9,987 bases of DNA, taken from assembly GCA_016735415.1 (NCBI GenBank), contig JAERRP010000588.1:1-9987 (forward strand). The letters run 5' to 3'. A program made the position numbers and the translations under genes. The stretch is from Desulfobacterales bacterium. Its GTDB lineage: Bacteria; Desulfobacterota; Desulfobacteria; Desulfobacterales; UBA5852. A model generated the notes under the pieces. It was not told the origin of the DNA. It searched no databases and saw nothing but the letters and a program-made list of their open reading frames with translations. Positions 1-6,730 of this stretch are shown here, in pieces (the first letter of the stretch is position 1; every line of letters begins with the position of its first letter).

Positions 1-93
1 GGGACCTTGAAAGCGCTCGGAGTGAACATTTTCAGGGCGGCGGCGGCCAGAGCTGTGTCCATGATGCCGGAAGAAGCTCTCTGCGGGGCCTAA
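1..93 (+). CDS. C-terminal tail of an upstream gene (partial, unidentified)
   Basis: Frame 1 is open from the first base and ends at TAA 91-93, giving a 30-residue tail that ends ...MMPEEALCGA. Most third positions are G or C, as in the genes downstream, which fits real coding sequence. No domain can be recognised in so short a piece and I assign no function. The open frame could also be chance. No convincing terminator follows the stop. Confidence 0.35.
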   Translation, partial: GTLKALGVNIFRAAAARAVSMMPEEALCGA

Positions 94-234
94 AAGGTCC
101 GGCAGGGCGTTATTTTCACTTTTCAAAGAGCGTTTTACTTCGATTTGGCTCTATAATTATCGGCCAGCCACATCGGGGCCCGGCGAAAACGTATAACGAG
201 TATATTCTCATAAAGCATGGCGTCAGCGGCGCTA

Positions 235-252
235 ACTTTTTACGAGTCCATC
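235..252 (-). repeat. Solo terminal repeat of the miniature element family
   Basis: The 18 bases here match the right terminus of the element at 8747-8764 at 16 of 18 positions, and the reverse complement of its left terminus at 15 of 18. No partner end lies between position 1 and 235. This is therefore either the right end of a copy whose left end is upstream of the window, or a decayed copy. Confidence 0.6.
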
Positions 253-283
253 ATTATTGGATGTTCATCTTTTCTCAGCCTCT

Positions 284-313
284 GAACCCAGAACCTCTGA
301 ACCCTGAACCTTT
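284..313 (+). repeat. Short GAAC tandem array, 7-8 nt period
   Basis: Four consecutive units begin with GAAC at 284, 291, 299 and 306, with lengths of 7, 8, 7 and 8. The variable bases of the units are C/T-rich (GAACC plus 2-3 bases). It is a looser relative of the strict heptad arrays at 4371-4412, 4474-4515 and 8008-8056. Confidence 0.55.
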
Positions 314-434
314 CCTTCCTACATCCTTTTTACAACTTTTCGGGTTATTCCAATTCCTTCAGTGTTGTGTATTTTAATCAATACATCGTTTCCATTCCAA
401 TGATCCGTTCTTCCCGCAGCAAAGGGGGGATAAT

Positions 435-698
435 ATGAGGCAATTCGATGCCGGCGGCACCCTGAAATTCGATGGCCCGGGATCTTACCAAATTCGCATC
501 AAGGGCTACCTGGACCCAGATCGGTCCGATTGGATAGGTGGCATGCAAATCACCACCCGAAACGATCCCGGCCAGCTCGCCGTGACGACGCTGGTCGGCA
601 AGGTAATGGACCAGGCCGCCCTGTCCGGGATCCTGAACACCCTTTATGAGATGCACCTGCCGCTGCTTTCGGTCGAACATCTCGAAGACGATGGTTGA
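435..698 (+). CDS. Small conserved hypothetical protein, 87 aa
   Basis: The ATG at 435 is preceded by a strong purine run, GGGGGGA, at 424-430, which supports the start. The protein is small, soluble and acidic at its end, with no signal peptide or membrane segment. Its pattern recalls a widespread uncharacterised family of about 80-100 residues: an early Y-x-I-R-I-K-G-Y-L-D stretch (about residues 19-28), a central W-I-G-G-M (33-37), then V-M-D-Q-A-A-L-x-G-I-L-N and a closing L-P-L-L-S-V-E. In that family the DQAAL...LPLLSVE block is the most constant part, as I recall it. No biochemical function is known to me. It ends 154 bases before gadB on the same strand, so co-regulation is possible but unproven. 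An overlapping minus-strand frame is rejected because it lacks this family pattern and has no comparable ribosome site. Confidence 0.75.
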   Translation: MRQFDAGGTLKFDGPGSYQIRIKGYLDPDRSDWIGGMQITTRNDPGQLAVTTLVGKVMDQAALSGILNTLYEMHLPLLSVEHLEDDG

Positions 699-852
699 TG
701 CTTAATGGTGGGTTTACAAACCGCTGCGCAATGCTCACATATCACAAACAAAAGATCGTTTTAATCAGTCTGCGCCCGCCTGGCCATAAACGCCATCCGT
801 GGTTTAAAAATCACTTCCAATAACAACCAGCAACAGCAAGAGGAGAAGAAAC

Positions 853-2247
853 ATGGCCTTACATGAAAAAAACAAAGTCAGAGAAAACCTTCTGGATGAC
901 GTCTACGCATCGTCGGACCTTTCGGTCGTGTTGCCCAAGTACAAGATGCCCGAAAAAGAGCATGACCCGCGCCACGCCTACCAGGTGGTGCATGACGAGC
1001 TGATGCTGGACGGCAACGCCCGCCAGAACCTGGCCACCTTCTGCCAGACCTGGGTGGATCCGGAGATCCACACCCTCATGGACGAGTGCATCGACAAGAA
1101 CATGATCGACAAGGACGAGTACCCGCAGTCGGCCGAGCTCGAAAACCGCTGCGTGCACATCCTGGCAGACCTCTGGAACTCGCCGGAGGCCGCCAACACC
1201 ATGGGATGTTCCACCACCGGTTCCAGCGAGGCCGCCATGCTGGGCGGCATGGCCTTGAAGTGGAAATGGCGCGAGAAGATGAAGGCCGCCGGCAAACCCA
1301 CCGACAAACCCAACATGGTCACCGGGCCGGTGCAGATCTGCTGGCACAAGTTCGCCCGCTACTGGGACGTGGAGATTCGGGAGATTCCCATGGAGGGTGA
1401 TCGCCTGATCATGACCCCGGAAGAGGTCATCAAGCGTTGCGACGAAAACACCATCGGCGTGGTGCCGACCCTGGGCGTGACGTTTACCTGCCAGTACGAG
1501 CCGGTCAAAGCGGTCAGTGATGCCCTCGATAAGCTTCAGAAAGATACGGGCCTGGATATCCCCATTCACGTGGACGGCGCCAGCGGCGGTTTTCTGGCAC
1601 CTTTTGTGGAGCCCGATCTGGAATGGGATTTCCGGCTGCCGCGGGTAAAATCCATTAACGCCTCGGGCCACAAGTTCGGCCTGGCGCCCCTGGGCGTCGG
1701 CTGGGTGATCTGGCGCGATAAGGAGGACCTGCCCGATGACCTGATTTTCTGGGTTAATTACCTGGGTGGCAACATGCCTACTTTTGCGCTGAACTTTTCA
1801 AGGCCCGGCGGACAGATCGTGGCCCAGTATTACAACTTCCTGCGCCTGGGCAAGGAAGGCTACCGCAAGATCCAGCAGGCCTGCTACGACACGGCCCACT
1901 ACATGGCCGACGAGATCAATAAACTGGGCCCGTTCAAGATCATCTACGACGGCCGCGGCGGCATTCCGGCCATGAGCTGGTCGCTTAAAGAAGGCGTCGA
2001 TCCCGGTTTCAACCTCTTCGACCTCTCCGACCGGATCCGTTCCCGCGGCTGGCAGATTGCCGCCTACAGCATGCCGGCCAACCGGCAGGACCTGGTGATC
2101 ATGCGCATCCTGGTGCGCCACGGTGTCAGCCGCGACCTGGCCGATCTGCTGATCGAAGACCTCAAACGCTGTATGGCCTACTTCGAGAAAAACCCGGTGA
2201 CCCACAAGGGCACCGAAGAAGAATCCGGCGGCTTCAAGAGCACTTGA
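853..2247 (+). CDS. gadB: Glutamate decarboxylase (PLP-dependent), 464 aa
   Basis: Converts L-glutamate to GABA and CO2 in the cytoplasm, consuming a proton; the family supports acid resistance and GABA formation. The length matches E. coli GadA/GadB (466 aa), and whole stretches are nearly identical: [13 protein letters not shown] near residue 54, [14 protein letters not shown] near 161, and the cofactor region. Asp241 in HVDGASGGF and Lys274 in [12 protein letters not shown] [14 protein letters not shown] are the expected pyridine-nitrogen partner and Schiff-base lysine (E. coli Asp243 and Lys276). The start is supported by AGAGGAGAAG at 839-848. The protein ends GGFKST, where E. coli GadB ends SFKHT, so the penultimate histidine that closes the active site at neutral pH in E. 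coli is a serine here. The next gene, 90 bases on, is an AspT-family exchanger, not a GadC antiporter. Whether the two share an operon is inferred from strand and spacing. Confidence 0.97.
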   Translation: MALHEKNKVRENLLDDVYASSDLSVVLPKYKMPEKEHDPRHAYQVVHDELMLDGNARQNLATFCQTWVDPEIHTLMDECIDKNMIDKDEYPQSAELENRCVHILADLWNSPEAANTMGCSTTGSSEAAMLGGMALKWKWREKMKAAGKPTDKPNMVTGPVQICWHKFARYWDVEIREIPMEGDRLIMTPEEVIKRCDENTIGVVPTLGVTFTCQYEPVKAVSDALDKLQKDTGLDIPIHVDGASGGFLAPFVEPDLEWDFRLPRVKSINASGHKFGLAPLGVGWVIWRDKEDLPDDLIFWVNYLGGNMPTFALNFSRPGGQIVAQYYNFLRLGKEGYRKIQQACYDTAHYMADEINKLGPFKIIYDGRGGIPAMSWSLKEGVDPGFNLFDLSDRIRSRGWQIAAYSMPANRQDLVIMRILVRHGVSRDLADLLIEDLKRCMAYFEKNPVTHKGTEEESGGFKST

Positions 2248-2337
2248 CGCATTGGCCCGGGGAATAGACAATCGAAAGGCATGGCCCGCTAAACTACGGG
2301 GCAGGCTTCGCCCTCCACGACGGAAGGACAAGCGACC

Positions 2338-4293
2338 ATGAACGCTAAAATATTAATTAAGACACAAAGGCGGTTCCCGGCCTCACGTTTCATGGCCGGG
2401 GCCGTGCTATTGGTTATCCTGGCCGGGGCGATCGTTCTGGCCGCGGGAAGCGCCCGGGCCGCCGACAACGGCACACAAGACAGCGGGATTCTGCTGGCGG
2501 CCAATGACGCCCATGCGGCGGATGCGGCCAAAAAGGATGCCAAAGCTTCCGACGCCGGGAAAGCCAAAGATTCGAAAAAAGCCGCGGCCAAGAAACCGGA
2601 AGGACCGCCGCCCAGCAAATTCTGGATCGTCAACACCCTGCGGGCCAACCCTGCGTTGGTGATCTTTCTAACACTGGCCATAGGCTACTATATCGGCGCC
2701 ATTAAATTAGGCAGCTTCAGCCTGGGCGCGGTGACGGGCACGCTGCTGGGCGGTGTGCTCATCGGGCAGTTGGACATTACCATTTCGCCCCAGGTGAAAT
2801 CGGTTTTCTTTGTGATGTTTCTTTTCGCCGTGGGTTACAGCGTGGGGCCGCAGTTCGTGCGCGGGGTCGCCAGAGACGGCGCACCCCAGGCGATCTTTGC
2901 CGCGGTCATATGCGTGCTCTGCCTGGCGGTTACCTGGCTGTCGGCCAAGATTGCGGGCTTTGACGTGGGGCTTGCCGCCGGCCTGTGGGCCGGCGCCCAG
3001 ACCATTTCCGCCTCCATCGGACTGGCCACCGACGCCATCAACAACTCAGGTATCAGCAATGCCAAGGCGGCGCTTAACCAGATCCCCGTGGCCTATGCCA
3101 TCTGCTACCTCTGGGGCACCATCGGCACCGGTATCATCCTGTCCATGATCGGACCCAAGTTGATCGGGGCCAATCTCGAGCAGGCCTGTAAGGATTATGA
3201 AGCCAGATTGTCCAAGGGCCAGCCGGAGTCCGGCATGGGTTCCGCCTGGCACCAAATTGAAACGCGGGCCTTCGAGGTTGCCGCCGACGGCCAGGTCGCC
3301 GGTAAAACCGTGGCCGAGGGTGAGGGCATGAATCCTGAAGGGCGCCTGTTCGTCGAGCGTATCCGGAGCGGCGGCAAGATCATCGACTTCGATGCCGGCA
3401 CCACCCTCAAGGCCGGCGACGTGCTGGCCGTGTCCGGCCCCACCGAAGCCCTGATCGCGCTCGAGCCGCACGGCAAGGAAGTCGCGGACAAAGAACTGCT
3501 CGACCTGCCCGTCGAGTCGGTGGACCTGGTCATTACCCACAAAGACGTCGATGGCAAGACCTTAATCGATCTGGCCAAAGAGGACTTCGCCCGCGGCGTC
3601 TATCTGCAGAAGATCACCCGCGGTGCGACGAGCGTGGATGTTCCCGTCCTGGCCCAGACCGCAGTTCACCGCGGCGATATTCTCAAGCTCTCCGGAACGA
3701 AAATGCACATCGCGCGGATCGCCAAGGCCATCGGCTATGCCGACCGCCCGTCGGTCATGACCGATATGGTCTGGGTCGGGCTGTTTATGGTCGTCTTTGG
3801 CCTGCTCGGTGCGCTGACGCTGAAAGTCGGCGGCGTCCCCATCACCCTGTCAGTTTCGGGCGGCGTGTTGATCGGCGGTCTGATTCTCGGATGGGCGCGC
3901 TCGGTGCACCCCACGTTTGGACGTTTACCGGCGCCGACCGCCTGGTTCATGAATTCTGTGGGCTTGAACGTCTTTATCGCCATCGTCGGGATCTCGGCCG
4001 GACCGGGTTTTGTCGCCGGTATCAAGGCCAACGGCCTTACCCTGCTTCTCTGGGGTGCGGTGGCCACATCGGTGCCCATGCTGATCGCACCGCTGATCGG
4101 CAAGTACATCTTCAAGTTCGACCCGGCCATCTGCCTGGGAATCTGCGGCGGGGCCCGCACCAGCACGGCCTCGGTGGCCATGGTGGGCGATGTGGCCAAG
4201 AGCGACATTCCGATGTTGGGATACACGGTGCCCTACGCCGTCAGCAACACCCTGCTGACCCTCTTTGGCATGGTGATCGTGTTGATTTACTGA
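2338..4293 (+). CDS. aspT: Aspartate:alanine exchanger (AspT) family transporter with secretory N-terminal extension
   Basis: Inner-membrane carrier of the aspartate:alanine exchanger family. At 651 aa it is about 100 longer than usual (about 540-560). In order: a signal-like segment (basic residues to about 17, hydrophobic core 19-37, ARA cleavage site at 39-41); a Lys/Ala/Asp-rich, low-complexity linker (about 42-92); a first membrane half (about 105-275); two RCK_C/TrkA_C-like regulatory domains (about 305-376 and 390-466); and a second membrane half (about 475-651). The internal duplication shows in GLWAGAQTISAS (216-227) against GICGGARTSTAS (601-612). Known AspT proteins have periplasmic N- and C-termini and a large cytoplasmic loop, so a cleaved signal peptide and periplasmic linker would fit. 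GGAAGGA at 2322-2328, 9 bases before the ATG, supports the start. Its neighbours gadB and aspD suggest aspartate/alanine exchange, possibly also glutamate/GABA. Family assignment is firm; the substrate is inferred. Confidence 0.92.
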   Translation: MNAKILIKTQRRFPASRFMAGAVLLVILAGAIVLAAGSARAADNGTQDSGILLAANDAHAADAAKKDAKASDAGKAKDSKKAAAKKPEGPPPSKFWIVNTLRANPALVIFLTLAIGYYIGAIKLGSFSLGAVTGTLLGGVLIGQLDITISPQVKSVFFVMFLFAVGYSVGPQFVRGVARDGAPQAIFAAVICVLCLAVTWLSAKIAGFDVGLAAGLWAGAQTISASIGLATDAINNSGISNAKAALNQIPVAYAICYLWGTIGTGIILSMIGPKLIGANLEQACKDYEARLSKGQPESGMGSAWHQIETRAFEVAADGQVAGKTVAEGEGMNPEGRLFVERIRSGGKIIDFDAGTTLKAGDVLAVSGPTEALIALEPHGKEVADKELLDLPVESVDLVITHKDVDGKTLIDLAKEDFARGVYLQKITRGATSVDVPVLAQTAVHRGDILKLSGTKMHIARIAKAIGYADRPSVMTDMVWVGLFMVVFGLLGALTLKVGGVPITLSVSGGVLIGGLILGWARSVHPTFGRLPAPTAWFMNSVGLNVFIAIVGISAGPGFVAGIKANGLTLLLWGAVATSVPMLIAPLIGKYIFKFDPAICLGICGGARTSTASVAMVGDVAKSDIPMLGYTVPYAVSNTLLTLFGMVIVLIY

Positions 4294-4370
4294 TGATGAC
4301 CTATGCCGGATTGATGACGACAGGTCAGGACAGGGGATCAGGTTTCAGTTTTTTGGTGTCGGGACCTCAG

Positions 4371-4412
4371 GAACGCCCAACATCGAACATCGAACTTCCA
4401 ACATCGAATGAG
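4371..4412 (+). repeat. Heptad repeat array, six units, forward arm
   Basis: Six consecutive 7-base units start at 4371, 4378, 4385, 4392, 4399 and 4406. All follow the pattern (G/C)AA(C/T)NNN with no break in register. The segment 4392-4408 is repeated exactly at 8008-8024, and as its reverse complement at 4499-4515. It forms the left arm of a 145-bp inverted structure (4371-4515). Confidence 0.85.
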
Positions 4413-4473
4413 GTTTCACCTTTGGTGAGTTCAGTTGCCCAGTCTAATAAAATTCGGTGCGCGCAGCGATATC

Positions 4474-4515
4474 CTTATTGGACATTCGACGTTAAAAGTT
4501 CGATGTTGGAAGTTC
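4474..4515 (-). repeat. Heptad repeat array, six units, inverted arm
   Basis: Read on the minus strand from 4515 to 4474, six 7-base units follow in strict register: GAACTTC, CAACATC, GAACTTT, TAACGTC, GAATGTC, CAATAAG. The first 17 bases are the exact reverse complement of 4392-4408. Between the two arms lies a 61-base non-repetitive core (4413-4473), which contains a small TCACC-TTT-GGTGA hairpin. Confidence 0.85.
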
Positions 4516-4534
4516 TTTTGTTTTCCCGGTCCTC

Positions 4535-4565
4535 GAACGTTGAACCGCTGAACCTGTGAACGGTT
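4535..4565 (+). repeat. GAAC array, 7-8 nt period, next to the aspD ribosome site
   Basis: Units starting with GAAC lie at 4535, 4542, 4550 and 4558, with lengths of 7, 8, 8 and 8. The array ends about 8 bases before the aspD ribosome-binding site (AAGGA at 4573-4577), so it is probably transcribed into the aspD leader. Confidence 0.6.
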
Positions 4566-4587
4566 ACGAAGAAAGGAAAAAACCAAA

Positions 4588-6180
4588 ATGGATACCAGAG
4601 AACTTCAAAAATATGACCACTTGAGCCCGTTTGAGGTCAAAGACAGGTTAATCGAGCTGGCCCAGACCCATCATGAACGGATGATGCTGAACGCCGGCCG
4701 GGGCAACCCCAACTGGGTCACCACCACCCCGCGTCACGGTTTTTTCCAGCTCGGACTGTTCGCCATGAGTGAAGCCGAACGGTCTTTTACCGACATGGAG
4801 CACTTCGGAGGCTACACCCAGCCAGAGGGCCTCAAAACACGTTTTGATCAATTCATTCAGGATCACGCCGGAGTTGCCGGCATGGAATTTCTGCAAAAGG
4901 CCGTGGCTTATGCCGAAAAGCAGTTGGGAATTCCATCCGCCGATCTACTGCTTGAGTTCAGTAACGCCATTATCGGCAACCACTACCCGGTGCCCGACCG
5001 CATGTTGAAACACTGCGAGACCATCTGCGCGGCTTACATCCGCAAGGAGTTCGGGGCCGGTCGGCCCTTTGACCAACCCTTCGACCTGTTTGCCACCGAA
5101 GGCGGCACGGCGGCCATGACCTATGTTTTTCAGACCCTCAAGGAAAACAAGCTGCTCAAAATGGGGGATACGATCGCCATCGGGGCCCCGATCTTCACGC
5201 CCTATCTTGAAATTCCCCGGCTCAACGATTACCGCTTCGTGGAAGTTGAAGTCACGGCCAGCGAAGATGAAAGTTGGCAGATCCCCGACAGCGAGATCGA
5301 CAAACTGCTGGACCCCAAGGTCAAGGCCTTCTTCGTCACCAACCCCAGCAACCCGCCCTCGGTGAAGCTTCAGGGTGCGACCATCGAGCGGATTGCGGAA
5401 ATCGTCAAGACCAGGCGGCCTGCCCTGATCATCCTGACCGACGATGTTTACGGTACCTTTACGGAGGGTTTTGTTTCGCTTTTCGCCGCTGTACCGGAAA
5501 ATACCATTGGCGTCTATTCCTATTCCAAGTACTTCGGTGCCACGGGTTGGCGTCTGGGCGTGATCGCCATTAGCGAAGACAATGTTCTGGACCGCATGCT
5601 CAAGGAACTGCCCCAGGCGGACAAAGACGAGCTGAATGAGCGTTATTCCAGCATCACCCTGGAACCGGAAAACCTCAAAATGATCGACCGATTTGTGGCC
5701 GACAGCCGGGCCGTGGCGTTGAACCACACCGCCGGGACTTCCACACCCCAGCAGGTGTTCATGGCGCTTCTGTCGCTGTTCTGCCTGATGGACAGGGCCG
5801 ATGCCTATAAGAAAGCATGTCAGGATCTGGTCACGCGACGCTACAACGATCTCTACGAGGCCCTGGGCATTCCCCAGCCGGCCGACCCCCATGCCGCTCA
5901 CTATTATACCGATATCGACATCCGGCAGGTGGCTGAAGCAGCCTACAGTAAGGAGCTGGCCGACTGGATCGATCAGAACGTGCACCCGCTGGATTTTGTC
6001 TTCCGGCTGGCCGACGAGGAGGAAGTGGTGCTCATGCCGGGAGGCGGCTTCGACGCACCCAAGAGCTCGGTGCGCGCCTCGCTGGCCAATCTGGATGATG
6101 CGGCTTACACCGCCATCGGCAAGCGCCTGCGGGAATTGGTGGATGAGTATTATCAGCGCTGGAAGGATGAGAAAAAGTAG
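4588..6180 (+). CDS. aspD: Aspartate 4-decarboxylase / aspartate aminotransferase, 530 aa
   Basis: PLP enzyme of the aminotransferase class I fold that beta-decarboxylates L-aspartate to L-alanine and CO2, usually with side transaminase activity. It acts in the cytoplasm. The length is typical of AspD (about 530 aa), well above ordinary aspartate aminotransferases (about 400). Cofactor residues are in place: NPSNPPS at 252-258, the TDDVYG block at 284-289 with Asp286 and Tyr288, Lys314 in YSYSKYFGATGWR, and Arg496 in SVRASLANL for the substrate carboxylate. Lys314 and Arg496 sit one position from the residues known in characterised AspD (Lys315, Arg497). AAGGA at 4573-4577 supports the ATG. 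It lies 294 bases after the AspT-family gene, a gap filled with heptad repeats, so it may have its own promoter. Together with AspT it would form an aspartate-in, alanine-out, proton-consuming cycle. A strong hairpin follows 40 bases after the stop. Confidence 0.95.
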   Translation: MDTRELQKYDHLSPFEVKDRLIELAQTHHERMMLNAGRGNPNWVTTTPRHGFFQLGLFAMSEAERSFTDMEHFGGYTQPEGLKTRFDQFIQDHAGVAGMEFLQKAVAYAEKQLGIPSADLLLEFSNAIIGNHYPVPDRMLKHCETICAAYIRKEFGAGRPFDQPFDLFATEGGTAAMTYVFQTLKENKLLKMGDTIAIGAPIFTPYLEIPRLNDYRFVEVEVTASEDESWQIPDSEIDKLLDPKVKAFFVTNPSNPPSVKLQGATIERIAEIVKTRRPALIILTDDVYGTFTEGFVSLFAAVPENTIGVYSYSKYFGATGWRLGVIAISEDNVLDRMLKELPQADKDELNERYSSITLEPENLKMIDRFVADSRAVALNHTAGTSTPQQVFMALLSLFCLMDRADAYKKACQDLVTRRYNDLYEALGIPQPADPHAAHYYTDIDIRQVAEAAYSKELADWIDQNVHPLDFVFRLADEEEVVLMPGGGFDAPKSSVRASLANLDDAAYTAIGKRLRELVDEYYQRWKDEKK

Positions 6181-6220
6181 GAGTCCCTTACCGGGGGTGG
6201 TGAAAAGTTACTCTCAGGAT

Positions 6221-6262
6221 CTCACCCTGCAAACCGGCTATCGTCCGGCTTTGCAGGGTGAG
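6221..6262 (+). terminator. Strong hairpin after aspD (no T tract)
   Basis: Arms 6221-6237 and 6245-6262 pair over 17 base pairs with a single unpaired G in the right arm, around a 7-base loop (6238-6244). It begins 40 bases after the aspD stop. No T run follows, so it is not a classical intrinsic terminator. It may act as a 3' RNA-stabilising structure or aid factor-dependent termination. Confidence 0.6.
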
Positions 6263-6300
6263 CATGGTCAGGTGCTCCAGGCCAGCAACTTTATCGGTGA

Positions 6301-6594
6301 AGAAACCCCCAACATCTGCGTGATTTCGGCCTGGCCGTATTCATCGCCCCGGTCGGCCTGGCCACCGGTCCCCAGGCGGTCGCCCAGATCAAACAATACG
6401 GCCTGATCATGCCCATCATCTGCTTCTTTACGGCGCTGGTGCCCTGCCTGGCTATTTGGAAGATTTTTCACGACAACGGCATCCAGTTTGCTTTTCCCCA
6501 GCGCGACCTACATATTATCGATGGCGGCGCCAATGAATTGCCCGTGCAAGATACCCGACCGCAGGTAGGCACGCGAACCCGCCCGGCACCATAA
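6301..6594 (+). pseudogene. In-frame fused remnant: AspT-type exchanger piece joined to MscS channel C-terminus
   Basis: The frame opens only after a stop at 6298-6300 and closes at TAA 6592-6594. The first ATG is at 6409, inside the similarity, so no start serves the conserved part. About 6328-6405 encodes GLAVFIAPVGLATGP and the residues after it, matching residues 542-567 of the intact AspT gene in this window at 16 of 26 positions. From about 6451 the same frame reads AIWKIFHDNGIQFAFPQRDLHI, which resembles the conserved end of MscS-family mechanosensitive channels (typically NGIEIPFPQRD). I infer two former genes, a second exchanger and a channel, joined by a deletion and now dead. The last 20 or so residues look unlike either family. 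A short live peptide from ATG 6409 (61 codons) is possible but has no evident ribosome site. Confidence 0.7.
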
Positions 6595-6718
6595 GCGGGG
6601 GATTCCTTACCCTGAAGCGGACAGACGGCATTTCCGGTTAAGGATATCGGGCGGCGGCATCGGCACCGGGTTTCGATGAAACGAAAATTGATTGGGCTTC
6701 ATGTCGTCATCCTAATGA
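6595..6718. other. Short non-coding spacer
   Basis: The spacer lies between the fused remnant and the next gene. I see a short TCCTTA...TAAGGA inverted pair (about 6604-6645) but no confident promoter or terminator. Confidence 0.4.
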
Positions 6719-6720
6719 AT

Positions 6721-6730
6721 GGAGAAAAAA
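6721..6730 (+). promoter_or_regulatory. Ribosome-binding site that decides the start at 6731
   Basis: GGAG at 6721-6724 lies six bases before the ATG at 6731. An earlier in-frame ATG at 6719 overlaps this site and has no purine-rich sequence at the right distance, so 6731 is preferred. Confidence 0.7.

Larger units (their letters stand above)
94..434. other. Non-coding stretch with repeat debris
   Basis: This 341-base region has no plausible gene. It holds a lone inverted-repeat end (235-252), related to the ends of the element at 8643-8764, and a short GAAC-type tandem array (284-313). It is noticeably more AT-rich than the genes. It must contain the promoter of the gene at 435, but I see no well-spaced -35/-10 pair. 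A TATAAT at 152-157 has no matching -35 box. Confidence 0.6.

Noticed and set aside
152..157. Perfect TATAAT as a -10 promoter box
   Set aside because: No -35-like hexamer at 16-18 bases upstream, and the nearest gene starts 280 bases away. It could be chance in AT-rich DNA.
713..743. TTTACA at 713-718 as the -35 box of a gadB promoter
   Set aside because: The downstream candidates (around 736-743) match the -10 consensus at only about three of six positions, so the pair is too weak to annotate.
859..1671. 270-codon minus-strand frame inside gadB
   Set aside because: Shadow of the certain glutamate decarboxylase gene; composition is typical of antisense reading.
2338..2400. Tat (twin-arginine) signal at the start of the AspT-family protein
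   Set aside because: An Arg-Arg pair is present (residues 11-12), but the following residues do not fit the S/T-R-R-x-F-L-K consensus, and the protein is a multi-pass membrane carrier, so a Sec-type signal is more likely.
4371..4515. CRISPR array
   Set aside because: Units are only 7 bases, directly abutting, with no spacers of uniform length and no cas genes nearby.
3891..4559. 222-codon + frame overlapping the end of the AspT-family gene and running into the repeats
   Set aside because: Out-of-frame reading of the carrier gene; its tail translates the heptad repeats and has no domain.
4945..5985. 346-codon open frame on the minus strand inside aspD
   Set aside because: It is the antisense shadow of a GC-rich gene with firm family identity on the + strand. 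It has no recognisable domain and no ribosome site.
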